Notes: generated by a model from the sequence alone, not told the origin. Positions 8,420 through 17,091 are shown, counted from the stretch's first letter. The stretch: DNA of 64,000 nucleotides from Candidatus Omnitrophica bacterium UBA6210 (GCA_002421805.1 DISM01000001.1:94900-158899); one strand, 5' to 3'. Numbers and translations: made by a program.

Positions 8420-9133
8420 TCAGGAGAGAAGAAAAAAACCGTTGCTCTTGAGGAGATGGTGGTCGGAAAGGATCTCGCGGGTAGGGCCGTAAGCGACCAC
8501 GCGGCCGCCGCTGAGCAAGATGACCTGCCGGGTCAAGACCCGGATCATCTCCAGATCGTGAGATGCGATCAACTTGGTCACCGAAATCCCCTTAAGGATA
8601 TCGATAAGCTGCTGCCTGTGGCCGGGATCGAGATTGCTGGTCGGTTCATCGAGTACCAGGAGCCTGGGGGCCATCGCCAGCACCGTCGCCACAGAAACCC
8701 TCTTCTTCTCGCCGAAGCTCAAGTGATGCGACGGCCGCTCCACGCTCGCCTCCATGTCCACTGCCCGCAGCGTCTGGCGCACACGCCCGCCGATCTGGTC
8801 CTGCGGCAGGCCCATGTTCAACGGCCCGAAGGCGACATCATCGAAGACCGTCGGCATAAAAAGCTGCGTATCGGGATCCTGAAAAACCAGCCCCACATCC
8901 CTGCGGACACGGGGGAGGTTTTCGTCGGATATCTCCCGGGAAAAAACCTTGATCTTTCCTTCGCCGCGCAAGATCCCGTTGAGGTGTAACAATAAGGTCG
9001 TCTTGCCGGCGCCGTTGGGGCCGATCAGGCCGACAGAATCGTCTTCGGAAATCGAAAACGACAGGTCTCTGAGCACCTGCGTGCCGTCGGGATAGGAAAA
9101 ACAGAGATGCTCTATTTCCAGGGCATAAGACAT
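8420..9133 (-). CDS. cbiO: ECF transporter ATPase, nickel/cobalt type
   Basis: The 237-residue ATP-binding protein has Walker A GPNGAGKTT, Q-loop VFQDPDTQLF, signature LSFGEKKRV and Walker B LLVLDEPT, followed by the switch His (SHDLEM). The Q-loop and its spacing are typical of CbiO/NikO energy-coupling subunits. It overlaps the CbiQ-type gene upstream. The operon begins with nikR, and a NiFe hydrogenase is encoded nearby, so nickel is the likely substrate. No CbiM/NikM substrate-binding subunit is encoded next to it. Confidence 0.92.
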   Translation of the reverse strand: MSYALEIEHLCFSYPDGTQVLRDLSFSISEDDSVGLIGPNGAGKTTLLLHLNGILRGEGKIKVFSREISDENLPRVRRDVGLVFQDPDTQLFMPTVFDDVAFGPLNMGLPQDQIGGRVRQTLRAVDMEASVERPSHHLSFGEKKRVSVATVLAMAPRLLVLDEPTSNLDPGHRQQLIDILKGISVTKLIASHDLEMIRVLTRQVILLSGGRVVAYGPTREILSDHHLLKSNGFFLLS

Positions 9134-9864
9134 AATGCCTCCACGCCTGCCAGGGCCGCAAGGGCAATCGCCAAAAACGCCCTATCCGCCCAGCCGGCCG
9201 TGCGCGCAAGTGCCGGGTGCGCCAAAACACGGACCGTCCCGTCATAACCGCGCGCACACATGGCCAGATACACCCGCTCTCCTTTTTCGTAGGACCTGAC
9301 GAACAAGTGACCGAGGATGCTCGAAAAGACCCTCAGCCGGCGGCCGATCGAAGAACGGCCGTCCACGGTCCGCGACAACTGGGCCTGGCGCATCCTCATA
9401 AATTCATCGAGGATGAGATAGATATAACGATACAAAAACGACAATATCCTGATCATGATCACAGGAAACCGCATCCCTTCCAGGGCTTTGAGCAGCCGCG
9501 GGAACGGTGTCGTCGCCACCATAAGAAAAACCGCGGCCATGGCCTCCACCGCTTTGACGACAATAACGGCAAGCACCAGGCCCGGATGTCCGCCGCCCCG
9601 GGAGCCGCGCATAGACCACCCTGTCAAAAGCACGAACGGTAGCAGGGCCAGGATACGCACGACGATGGGGCGCAACGGCAGACGCGCACAGGCAAAGACC
9701 GCCGCCAGAAGGATACCGTAACAAAGGAGCCCGCGGATGTCTTCGCGGGGCTGCAAGAGCACGAGCAGGATAAAAACACCAAGGACCAATAGTTTCGCGC
9801 GGGGATCGCGACGGCACAAAAATGAACCCGTATGGGAATATTCGTCGATGAAGTTGTGGTGCAT
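9112..9864 (-). CDS. cbiQ: ECF transporter transmembrane subunit, nickel/cobalt type
   Basis: The 250-residue membrane protein begins in the CbiQ manner (FIDEYSHTGSFLCRRDPRAKL) and has several hydrophobic segments. It carries the coupling region FPRLLKALEGMRFP and the arginine-containing helices (LSRTVDGRSSIGRRL, EKGERVYLAMCARGYDG) that contact the ATPase. It overlaps the ATPase gene by 22 bases and follows nikR by 30. It works in the inner membrane with CbiO and a substrate-capture subunit that is not in this window. Confidence 0.92.
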   Translation of the reverse strand: MHHNFIDEYSHTGSFLCRRDPRAKLLVLGVFILLVLLQPREDIRGLLCYGILLAAVFACARLPLRPIVVRILALLPFVLLTGWSMRGSRGGGHPGLVLAVIVVKAVEAMAAVFLMVATTPFPRLLKALEGMRFPVIMIRILSFLYRYIYLILDEFMRMRQAQLSRTVDGRSSIGRRLRVFSSILGHLFVRSYEKGERVYLAMCARGYDGTVRVLAHPALARTAGWADRAFLAIALAALAGVEALCLMPWK

Positions 9865-9894
9865 AGATAGGCCCTTCTGGCCGGGGAAAGACGA

Positions 9895-10311
9895 TCAGAG
9901 GATTTTTCTGCCTGTCGTCGCCATGCTCAAAGACGCATGTTTGATGCCCTTCAAGGCCTGGATCCGGTCATAAAGATCCTGAATGCGCTTGGCGCGGCCG
10001 CGCACGACGATGATCTCCAGACAGTTATGATGGTCCAGATGGATATGCTGGGTGGAAACGACATACTCCTGCGCGTCGTGCTGGATCCCCAGGAGGTTTT
10101 CCACCAGATCGCGCCTGTGATGGTCGTAAACGACCAGGAGCGCCCCTGCGACTTTTTCATTCTCCTGCCATTCCTGGGCCACGAAAACGCCGCGGATCAG
10201 ATCGCGGATGGCCTCCGAACGGTTCTTATATCCCTTGCGGCGCATGTAGCCGTCGAAACGGGTCAGGAATTCTTCTTCCATCGACACGCCGAAACGCGAC
10301 AATTTGGACAA
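9895..10311 (-). CDS. nikR: Nickel-responsive regulator NikR
   Basis: The 138-residue protein has an N-terminal ribbon-helix-helix (FGVSMEEEFLTRFDGYMRRK, YKNRSEAIRDLIR) and a C-terminal ACT-like nickel-binding domain. The latter contains the ligand pattern HHRRDLVENL, STQHIHLDHHNCLEII. It starts at a TTG preceded by GAGGAGG. It should repress nickel uptake when nickel is plentiful. A promoter with an overlapping NikR-type palindrome lies 55-100 bases upstream, so the operon nikR-cbiQ-cbiO is probably autoregulated. Confidence 0.96.
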   Translation of the reverse strand: MSKLSRFGVSMEEEFLTRFDGYMRRKGYKNRSEAIRDLIRGVFVAQEWQENEKVAGALLVVYDHHRRDLVENLLGIQHDAQEYVVSTQHIHLDHHNCLEIIVVRGRAKRIQDLYDRIQALKGIKHASLSMATTGRKIL

Positions 10312-10365
10312 GGCGCCCTCCTCTTCTTAAAAAGGCCTTCCGTTTTGCGGACCCCGGAAAAGCTG

Positions 10366-10412
10366 CGTGTTACTGATCATAGGAATAATAACACGTTATT
10401 CCTGCCTGTCAA
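10366..10412 (-). promoter_or_regulatory. nikR promoter with overlapping NikR operator
   Basis: On the minus strand TTGACA (10412-10407) and TATTAT (10390-10385) are 16 bases apart, a near-consensus sigma-70 promoter. The inverted repeat CGTGTTA (10366-10372) / TAACACG (10389-10395) covers the -10. Read on the minus strand it is GTGTTAT-N14-GTAACAC, close to the GTGTTAC-N14-GTAACAC motif known for NikR in some bacteria. Bound NikR would block the promoter. Confidence 0.8.
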
Positions 10413-10435
10413 ATCTTTTGACAAAAAGAAGAAGC

Positions 10436-11011
10436 CTAATGGAGGAACCGCAAGGTGCGGACGGCATGACGGAATGCTTTTTCGTAAAGGGCGTGATCTT
10501 TTAAGCCGGCGTCAAAACGCAGGACGTAGAGGACACCATCTTTTTTGAAAACCGCCATCGTTTCTTTTGCGGGGATTGTCGGGGCCCCGGGGGCATGGAG
10601 CCTCTCCCTGGCCTGATATGTCACGACGGTTTCGCTGGCAGGAATGCCGGCGATCGTTATCTTGCGCTCCGAAAGGACCTTGGCCGGGGCCATCCTCAGG
10701 CGGGTCCGAACGATCGAACCGCCGAAAGCCCGGGGCGTCATCGACGGATCTTTCAATGACGAGGTCTTTTTGACCATCACCACGATCATAGGCCTGAATT
10801 TCTTTGCAGGATCATTATCGATGAAAATGACATTTGTGTAACCGGCCTTCATGTCCCTGTGCTCCTGGACGATCCAGCCTGCCGGATACTCAAGGGCGAT
10901 ATTCAGCTCGGGGTCCTTGGCGCTGTAAAGCTCATAGCGCATTTTCGGAGAACATCCTGCCATAAGACCTCCCAGAAAAACTACACAACAGATCAGGATT
11001 TTACGCGTCAT
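10436..11011 (-). CDS. Lipoprotein of unknown function (PsbP/DcrB-like fold)
   Basis: The precursor has a lipoprotein signal (ICCVVFLGGLMAGC). A mature domain of about 170 residues follows with the pattern of PsbP/DcrB proteins: an amphipathic start LNIALEYPAGW, then VIFIDND and a terminal helix ending AFRHAVRTLRFLH. The ATG at 11011 has a GAGG site seven bases upstream; a GTG at 11023 overlapping the upstream stop is also possible. No function can be named. It directly follows the pilin-like gene and may share its transcript. Confidence 0.7.
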   Translation of the reverse strand: MTRKILICCVVFLGGLMAGCSPKMRYELYSAKDPELNIALEYPAGWIVQEHRDMKAGYTNVIFIDNDPAKKFRPMIVVMVKKTSSLKDPSMTPRAFGGSIVRTRLRMAPAKVLSERKITIAGIPASETVVTYQARERLHAPGAPTIPAKETMAVFKKDGVLYVLRFDAGLKDHALYEKAFRHAVRTLRFLH

Positions 11012-11019
11012 CGTTTTCC

Positions 11020-12267
11020 TCACTGGATAGGAAGTTCATAGAGCGGGTAACCCGCATAGGTCTGCGCGACAGCCGTATAGAGAAGGTCCGTCCCCAGTTC
11101 TTCATCGGATTCATAAAGGCTCAAGACGTAATCCAGTTCGGCATTCGTCTCATTGCCGCGGATCTCCCGCCAGAGCAGCGCTTCCTGGCAAAAAGCCAGA
11201 TATTCCTGCTGAATGCTGTCCGATAACACGTCCTCGCCCGTGACGGGATCTGTAAACCATGTCAACTCGCTGACATCAATTCCGAGGGAATCGGCCATCT
11301 CCTGCGCCCGCGTATCCATATTATGGTCGTAGTCGGCGTGCAAAGCTTCATGAACAAGAATGGCGGCGATGGCCGTTGCGCTCCAGCTGGAATCCAAAAA
11401 AGTCGAATTGAAATAAATGGTGTTGGCGGTATAGGGGTCGTCCGGATAAAAATCCAGCCACCAGGTAGGAATATACATACCCAGGACGCCGGCTCCCAAA
11501 TCCGCATAACTCAACGTGACGCCGGCCGAATTGACCAGGTCATAATAATAGCCGCCATTGGTCGTATCTTGAAGAAGGCCCAGAACGGTCGAGAGGTCCT
11601 GATGGACAAAACTGCCGGACCCACCGCCGGATGAGCTGTCATCGGAAGAATCATCGCCTGAAGAACCCCCCGAGGAACCTCCCGAGGAGCTTCCCGATGA
11701 CCCGCCGGAAGAGCTGCCCGAAGATCCTCCTGACATGCCGCCGGACGACCCGCCGCCCGAAGACCCTCCGCCGCCGGAGCCGCCGCCGGACGACCCGCCG
11801 TAGCCGCCGCCATAGGACGAACCCGGAGAATAGGCATAGTCCACATGACCGTCGGAATACATTGCGATCTCAATGGGCTTCTCGCCTGTCGTGTCTTCGC
11901 CGACACGCTCGGCAACGGCGGCAAAATCCTCCGAAGTGGCGTTGACGATCTTATAGGTAAAATTCTTGTCCTGGATATCAGCTTCCGGAAGAAGCTTGTT
12001 GATCTCGGCGGTGTCCGTCGCATTGACATAGGAACCGGTCTCGGCGAATTCCGACACCTGCGCCTTGCGCACCGCGGCGAGATTATTCAGGGCCTCCGTA
12101 TTTTCGGCCTTGGAAGTCACACGGAAATAGGCAACGACGGCCAGAGACGCCAGGATGGCGACCACGACGACAATGATCGTGATCTCAAGAACAGTAAACC
12201 CCTGCCACGAACGCGACCTCTCGTCACGCCCTCTTGAAGACCGGCTGCCTGCATGGAGATATCTCAT
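11020..12267 (-). CDS. Type IV pilin-like protein fused to a zincin-like domain
   Basis: The 415-residue protein starts with a basic leader, a prepilin cleavage site (G23/F24) with Glu at +5 (GFTVLEITIIVVVVAILA), and a pseudopilin domain to about residue 148. A Gly/Ser/Asp-rich linker (about 150-218) joins it to a C-terminal domain. That domain contains VHEALHADYDHN (HExxH, residues 306-310) and resembles a metallopeptidase active site. The pilin part would be assembled or membrane-held by a type II secretion/type IV pilus machine, displaying the second domain outside. The peptidase assignment rests on the HExxH motif only. Confidence 0.75.
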   Translation of the reverse strand: MRYLHAGSRSSRGRDERSRSWQGFTVLEITIIVVVVAILASLAVVAYFRVTSKAENTEALNNLAAVRKAQVSEFAETGSYVNATDTAEINKLLPEADIQDKNFTYKIVNATSEDFAAVAERVGEDTTGEKPIEIAMYSDGHVDYAYSPGSSYGGGYGGSSGGGSGGGGSSGGGSSGGMSGGSSGSSSGGSSGSSSGGSSGGSSGDDSSDDSSSGGGSGSFVHQDLSTVLGLLQDTTNGGYYYDLVNSAGVTLSYADLGAGVLGMYIPTWWLDFYPDDPYTANTIYFNSTFLDSSWSATAIAAILVHEALHADYDHNMDTRAQEMADSLGIDVSELTWFTDPVTGEDVLSDSIQQEYLAFCQEALLWREIRGNETNAELDYVLSLYESDEELGTDLLYTAVAQTYAGYPLYELPIQ

Positions 12268-12316
12268 AACTACAAGTCTAACATATTCTTATAACGTGTT
12301 CCAGTCTAAAAAAGAG

Positions 12317-13600
12317 TCAAAAATTTTCCTTCGCAGGATTAAAATAACCCAGCCGCAGCCGCCGAACCGCCTGACGGACAAGGCGGATCATCCGGAGGAT
12401 CCCGATAGGCCGGCTGTTTTCCAAAGCCATCTTTTTAGAAAAGACATCCGGATCGATACAGAGATTCCTTAACTGGATAAGGTCCACGTCGCCTTTCTTC
12501 AAAAAAGAGACCAGCCGCGCAACATCATCTGCGTCGTCGGTAAAGCCGGGAAGGGTCAGATAGTTCAAAGAAACGAACAGCCCGCTTCTTTTGGCTTCCC
12601 TGATACCGGCAACGACGTCGCCGAACGCATAGCCTTGGGGCCTGTAATAGGCTTCGTAGCGGCGCGGATGGAAACTATTGATGCTGATACGCACGCTGTC
12701 GAGGCCGCAAGCCGCCAATTCTCTGAGACAAACAGGATCGGACCCGTTGGTGTTGAGGTGAATGGTCCCCCTGCGCGTTGCTCGCCGCATCCAGACGATG
12801 GCTTCCTTCAGGACGCCTGCCTGCAAAAGGGGCTCGCCTTCGCACCCCTGGCCGAAGCTGACAATAGGGGCACGCGCGCTCTTCAGGTGATGGATGGCGA
12901 TCTCGGCTACTTCCGCCGCCGTAGGGACAAAGCGGATCCGGCTATGAGACGAAGAACAATCCGTGTCCTGCACAGACAGACACCCCAGACAACGGCTGTT
13001 GCATGACGGAGAAACAGGCAGGGGCGCTTCCCACCGGCCCAGAAAAAGATTCTGCGCATTGCGACAATTGTATTGCAGGGCGCAATGGCCCAGATGCTCC
13101 AGGAGCCTGTTGGACGGATACTGCCGCGACAAGCGGCGCATGCCTTTGGCGATCGACGGCCGGTCCGCATAATAGGACGGCCTCTGTTTCCTACCGGCGT
13201 CAATGCGGACAGCCGCAACCACAAACCTTCCGCCGGCATATCCTACGGCGGTATAAGGCCACAAGGGTAGCGTGATCCGGCGGTCGGATTTCCGGGCTGC
13301 CGGCAGATAGAGACGCGTATAGCCGGGGACCATGAAGCCGGCCGCAGGATAGACCGTCCGCCCCTGCATCTGCGCGAGAATCGCCGTTGTCCCGGCGACA
13401 GGATCAAAACCGAAAGCGCAATGGCCCGGCAGATAAAAAAAGCTGCTTCCTGCAGGCAAGGCAATCCATTCTTCCTGTTTGGGCAGGACAAACCCGCGGC
13501 CGTCAAACCCCAATGCCTTGAACGACGGATGAACAAACACCTCGCCTTTTGCGTCGCAAAAAACCATGCGGGGCGCCTGATGCAGCAGAAGACCGGTCAT
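12317..13600 (-). CDS. Radical SAM protein of unknown substrate
   Basis: The ATG at 13600 overlaps the stop of the pseudouridine synthase gene (ATGA). The 427-residue protein has about 190 residues of unassigned N-terminal sequence. The radical SAM core follows, with the cluster motif SCNSRCLGCLS (CxxxCxxC), GQGCEGEPLLQ (SAM-binding GGE-like strand) and LNTNGSDP. The core resembles radical SAM proteins of the anaerobic-activase/MoaA type. No partner gene reveals its substrate. Confidence 0.8.
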   Translation of the reverse strand: MTGLLLHQAPRMVFCDAKGEVFVHPSFKALGFDGRGFVLPKQEEWIALPAGSSFFYLPGHCAFGFDPVAGTTAILAQMQGRTVYPAAGFMVPGYTRLYLPAARKSDRRITLPLWPYTAVGYAGGRFVVAAVRIDAGRKQRPSYYADRPSIAKGMRRLSRQYPSNRLLEHLGHCALQYNCRNAQNLFLGRWEAPLPVSPSCNSRCLGCLSVQDTDCSSSHSRIRFVPTAAEVAEIAIHHLKSARAPIVSFGQGCEGEPLLQAGVLKEAIVWMRRATRRGTIHLNTNGSDPVCLRELAACGLDSVRISINSFHPRRYEAYYRPQGYAFGDVVAGIREAKRSGLFVSLNYLTLPGFTDDADDVARLVSFLKKGDVDLIQLRNLCIDPDVFSKKMALENSRPIGILRMIRLVRQAVRRLRLGYFNPAKENF

Positions 13601-14325
13601 CGCGTTTTTTTTCCTTTCGGCGGCATATGGAGCTCCTGGTTGAGCCTGGCCACCTCCTGGGATGTCAAAAAACGCCACTCCCCTTCTTTCAGGCCGCCCA
13701 GCTCGAGGCTTCCCTGACGGACACGCTTGAGTTTCTCGACATGATAATGAAACAAGGCAAAAACCCTGCGGATCTGGCGCTTACGGCCTTCGTGGATCGC
13801 CATCTCCAGTTCTTTCGGTGCCTGCCTGACAATACGGCACGGCGATGTCTTTTGGCCCTCCAGAAGAACGCCCTGGCTGATCTGACGGACATCGCTGTCT
13901 TTGGCGTCCCTATTCAAAACTACCCGATATACTTTCTCCACTTCATAAGACGGGTGACTCATCTTGTGCGTCAATTCCCCGTCGTTGGTCAACAAGAGAA
14001 GCCCGGTCGTGTCCTTATCCAGGCGGCCCACGGGATGCAGCCCGCTTCTCAGATGTTGGGGGACGAGTTCCAGGACGGTCTTGGACGCATGGGGGTCGCT
14101 GACAGTGCTCATCGTCGCCTGGGGCTTATGGAGAAGAAGATAAATTTTCCTGGGGAGTTGGACGACGCGGCCGTCAAGACACACCTTGTCCGACGATGGA
14201 TGGACGTCGCAAGAGGGCTCGGTGACCTTTTTGCCGTTGACAGTCACGCGGCCGCTCTGGATCGGCTCAAAGGCCTTACGCCGGGAACAGACGCCGGCAT
14301 GCGACAAGAATACCTGCAGACGCAT
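13597..14325 (-). CDS. RsuA/RluB-family rRNA pseudouridine synthase
   Basis: The 242-residue protein has an N-terminal S4 domain (MRLQVFLSHAGVCSRRKAFE, GRVTVNGKKV). The RsuA-type catalytic domain follows, with the Asp-containing motif HPVGRLDKDTTGLLLLTNDG, in which the Asp of RLDKDT is catalytic. It converts a uridine to pseudouridine in 16S or 23S rRNA; which one cannot be told from the sequence. The start at 14325 fits the family. The ribosome site is weak and a longer form to 14373 is possible. Confidence 0.9.
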   Translation of the reverse strand: MRLQVFLSHAGVCSRRKAFEPIQSGRVTVNGKKVTEPSCDVHPSSDKVCLDGRVVQLPRKIYLLLHKPQATMSTVSDPHASKTVLELVPQHLRSGLHPVGRLDKDTTGLLLLTNDGELTHKMSHPSYEVEKVYRVVLNRDAKDSDVRQISQGVLLEGQKTSPCRIVRQAPKELEMAIHEGRKRQIRRVFALFHYHVEKLKRVRQGSLELGGLKEGEWRFLTSQEVARLNQELHMPPKGKKTR

Positions 14326-14341
14326 AAAACCACCGCTTGAA

Positions 14342-14370
14342 TAAAAACGCCGCCGGGATCGGCAGCGCCT
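14342..14370 (-). terminator. Terminator of the 14410-14802 response regulator
   Basis: CGCCGCCG (14348-14355) pairs with CGGCAGCG (14360-14367), with one wobble pair. On the minus strand the stem is followed by TTTTTAT. It lies directly after the response-regulator stop. Confidence 0.65.
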
Positions 14371-14409
14371 CAAAAAAAATTTGTTATGAGCCTCTCTGAC
14401 AAGACCCTC

Positions 14410-14802
14410 TTACAAAATTTCTGCCGCGCCGATCATGTCTCTGACACGGTCAAGGATCTCTTTGGGCGTGCATGGTTTGGCCATGATGCAGCGTTTGGCG
14501 GACGCACGGTTCGGCTTCGGCTGTTCAGACTTTCTCAGGATCCCGGTCAAAAAAATAACGGGGGTATGGCACGTCAGAGGATCTTCCAGGAGGTGGGCCG
14601 CTATATCTGAACCGTCGATATCTGGCAGCATCAGATCCAGGATGACGAGGTCCGGCCGCTGGTCATGGACCAGCTCCAGCCCCTTTTGGCCGCTATCAAC
14701 CGCCTCGACGACGTAACCCTTCCTCTTGAGATAGTCTGAAATGGTCTTCAGGGTATCTTTTTCGTCGTCGATAATAAGAATAGACTTGGTCTTCGGTTCC
14801 AT
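14410..14802 (-). CDS. Single-domain response regulator (CheY-like)
   Basis: The start at 14802 follows a strong AAGGAGG. The 130-residue product is a lone receiver domain: acidic pocket LIIDDEKDTL, phosphoacceptor Asp in PDLVILDLMLPDIDG, Thr in PVIFLTG, Lys in CIMAKPCTP. It has no output domain, so it acts by protein contact. Flanked by its own extended -10 promoter and terminator, it appears to be a single-gene unit. No kinase is adjacent. Confidence 0.9.
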   Translation of the reverse strand: MEPKTKSILIIDDEKDTLKTISDYLKRKGYVVEAVDSGQKGLELVHDQRPDLVILDLMLPDIDGSDIAAHLLEDPLTCHTPVIFLTGILRKSEQPKPNRASAKRCIMAKPCTPKEILDRVRDMIGAAEIL

Positions 14803-14824
14803 AGCCTCCTTGCGATCAGGTATC

Positions 14825-14833
14825 ATTATAGCA
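14825..14833 (-). promoter_or_regulatory. Extended -10 promoter of the response regulator
   Basis: The minus strand reads TGCTATAAT (14833-14825), an extended -10 hexamer about 23 bases before the start codon. No good -35 box is visible, as is common for extended -10 promoters. Confidence 0.5.
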
Positions 14834-14855
14834 CAAAAACTTTTAAGGGCGGCCA

Positions 14856-15635
14856 CTAAAACCCCGCATCGGCCTCCTGCCCGATCTTCCTGATACGCTC
14901 ACCCGTTCGCACAGGCGCATTCAGCATCTCGAACGTCCTGGCCGTTTTCCCCTTTTCCTTCATCAGGGATTCCAAGACGCCTGCCAAGGCGTAAGGGTCA
15001 TATCCTGCACGCGTCAGATACTTCACGGCGAGCGCATCGGCCTGAAGCTCTTCTTGGCGGCTATAGCCGCGGCCCAAGAGATCAAAAACCGCATCCGAAG
15101 CACCGGCGATCTGCCGGGAGACCTCGGGGTCTTTACGCCCCAGCCCGGCCATCACCAGGCCGACGAGTACCTCATCCCCCAGGGCGGACTGCATGTGCTT
15201 GAGGACATGCCGGGCCGCCACGTGCGCGATCTGGTGGGCCAGGACAGCCGCCAGTCCTCCTTCATCGAGCTTTTCGTATAATCCCCGGAAGATATACACA
15301 TATCCTCCGGGAAGGGCAAAGGCATTATCGTCCGGACTGTCCAGAATCTGAAAACTATAAATGATATCGCGCCTGTCCGAGGCTGCAGCAAGCCTGCGGC
15401 CGATGTCATTGACGCGGCGCTGCTCGACGGAATTATTCCACGGCACATACCGCGGCGCGACAATCTCGCGGGCCATGCTGCGGCCGACCTGCACCTCTTC
15501 GGCGCTACTGATGACCACGGCTGGCTGCCCCGGGGGCTGTCCCGACGGGACAACGGGGCGGCGCGTCGTCGCGCAACCTGCGCAGAAACAACATACCATC
15601 AACAAGAATAAAAAAAATGGTCTTTTTGCGGGCAC
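14856..15635 (-). CDS. M48-family lipoprotein with HExxH changed to HQxxH
   Basis: The 259-residue precursor has a lipobox (CFCAGC). It follows the periplasmic M48 (BepA/LoiP-like) layout, including NAFALPGGYVYIFRGLYEKL before the active site and RGYSRQEELQADALAVKYL after it. The zinc motif reads AHQIAHVAARH: both His ligands are present (134 and 138) but the catalytic Glu is Gln135 (codon CAG). In this family the Glu activates water, so proteolysis should be lost or strongly reduced. The protein may act as an outer-membrane chaperone or scaffold. A sequencing error cannot be excluded. Confidence 0.88.
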   Translation of the reverse strand: MPAKRPFFLFLLMVCCFCAGCATTRRPVVPSGQPPGQPAVVISSAEEVQVGRSMAREIVAPRYVPWNNSVEQRRVNDIGRRLAAASDRRDIIYSFQILDSPDDNAFALPGGYVYIFRGLYEKLDEGGLAAVLAHQIAHVAARHVLKHMQSALGDEVLVGLVMAGLGRKDPEVSRQIAGASDAVFDLLGRGYSRQEELQADALAVKYLTRAGYDPYALAGVLESLMKEKGKTARTFEMLNAPVRTGERIRKIGQEADAGF

Positions 15636-15647
15636 AGGCCTCCCCTG

Positions 15648-16049
15648 TCAGCTCAAAAGCGCCCTGATCTTTTCAGGGATCTTCCTCGGCTTCAAATCCC
15701 TGTCGATCAAAACATGGGAAGTATATCCTTCACAGAGGACTTTTTCTTCGCCTCTGCGCGTGACCTTATACGCAAACGTCAGGCTGGAATTCCTGACATC
15801 CGCAGGCCAGGTGTGCACGACGACGGTCTCGCCATAGCGCGCCGGCGCTTTATAAACGCAATGGGCCTCCACCACGGCCATAAACAACCCTTCCTTCTCA
15901 ACATCCCTGTAATCCATCCCTTGGGCCAAAAGATACTCCGTACGCCCCACCTCAAACCAGACCAGATAATTGGCGTAATAAACAATCCCCATATTGTCCG
16001 TTTCGGCATATCGTACCTTGATTTCCGTCGTGTGTATTTTAGGCGCCAT
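15648..16049 (-). CDS. Acyl-CoA thioesterase, YbgC/FadM hotdog family
   Basis: The ATG at 16049 lies behind GAGGAGA. The 133-residue hotdog-fold protein has the family motif VRYAETDNMGIVYYANYLVWFEV, with the catalytic Asp in ETDNMG. It hydrolyses acyl-CoA or acyl-ACP thioesters; the YbgC relatives are linked to the Tol-Pal envelope complex. Its start overlaps the end of rlmN by 11 bases. Confidence 0.9.
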   Translation of the reverse strand: MAPKIHTTEIKVRYAETDNMGIVYYANYLVWFEVGRTEYLLAQGMDYRDVEKEGLFMAVVEAHCVYKAPARYGETVVVHTWPADVRNSSLTFAYKVTRRGEEKVLCEGYTSHVLIDRDLKPRKIPEKIRALLS

Positions 16050-17091
16050 GTTCTTTCTCTCCTCGAAGTGTCTGATAACGCAGTTGACCGCAGGCGGCGC
16101 TGATATCACTGCCCCGCGGCAAACGAAGGGTCACATCCACACCGTGCTTTTCCAGGTAACTCTTGAAAAACAAAACCTCAAGCTTCACCGGCGGCTCAAA
16201 TCCCATGCGCGAGACCGCCGGATTAAACGGGATCAGGTTCACGCGGGCATTGAGACCCCGGATCAAGGCGATCAGCGCCTGCGCATCATCCACCGTCGTA
16301 TTGAAGGCGCGCAGGAGTACATATTCAAAAGTGATCTTCCTCTTTGTTGCCTGGACATACACACGCAAGGCGCGCATCAGCGTCTCAAGAGGAAAACGCT
16401 TGTTGACGGGCAAGAGCTGGCTGCGTTTTTCATCCGTCGCCGCATGAAGAGAAACAGAAAGCTCCAGCTGCAACTTTTCGCGGCTCAGGCGTTCGATCGC
16501 CGGCGCAAGGCCGCAGGTCGAGATCGTCATTTTTCTGGCGCCCAGCCTGATGCCGTGCTCATCGTTCAAAATCCGGATTGCGCGCATCAAATTCTCATAA
16601 TTGTCCAGGGGTTCGCCGATACCCATAAAAACGACGTTCGAGATGTGCCCTTCGGGCACATTCCTGGCAATGGTCAAAAATTGTCCCAATATCTCACCGG
16701 CATCGAGATGACGCCTGAACCCCGCGGTCCCGCTGGCGCAGAACGCGCAGGAATAGCGGCAACCGACCTGGGTCGACAGGCATGCAGTCAGGCGGGACTT
16801 GGCGGGAATGGAAACGCTCTCAATCAGGGAGCGATCTTTAAGCCGCAGGAGAAATTTTTGGGTCAGGTCCGACGATGTCAGGATCTTTTCAACGGCCGGA
16901 GGCTGGATCGCATAATACGTCTTCAGAAAAACCTTAAGGTCCTGCGGCAGATTCGCCATGGCGGCAAAATCCTCGACGCCTTTTTTGTAAAGCCATGCAA
17001 AAACCTGGCGGGCGCGGTAAGCCGGGAAACCCCCTGCGCACAAATTCTTTTCCAGTTCCCCAAGAGTAATATTTCTTATGTCTTCGACCAT
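16039..17091 (-). CDS. rlmN: Dual-specificity RNA methyltransferase RlmN
   Basis: This radical SAM enzyme methylates C2 of A2503 in 23S rRNA and of A37 in some tRNAs. The 350-residue product has the CxxxCxxC cluster motif (CRYSCAFCASGTAGF), FMGIGEPLDNYEN, and the C-terminal catalytic Cys in ISAACGQLRY. A longer in-frame extension overlaps the MOSC gene and looks unlike protein, so the ATG at 17091 was chosen. It ends the long hyp-hydrogenase-moa gene row. Confidence 0.95.
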   Translation of the reverse strand: MVEDIRNITLGELEKNLCAGGFPAYRARQVFAWLYKKGVEDFAAMANLPQDLKVFLKTYYAIQPPAVEKILTSSDLTQKFLLRLKDRSLIESVSIPAKSRLTACLSTQVGCRYSCAFCASGTAGFRRHLDAGEILGQFLTIARNVPEGHISNVVFMGIGEPLDNYENLMRAIRILNDEHGIRLGARKMTISTCGLAPAIERLSREKLQLELSVSLHAATDEKRSQLLPVNKRFPLETLMRALRVYVQATKRKITFEYVLLRAFNTTVDDAQALIALIRGLNARVNLIPFNPAVSRMGFEPPVKLEVLFFKSYLEKHGVDVTLRLPRGSDISAACGQLRYQTLRGEKEHGA

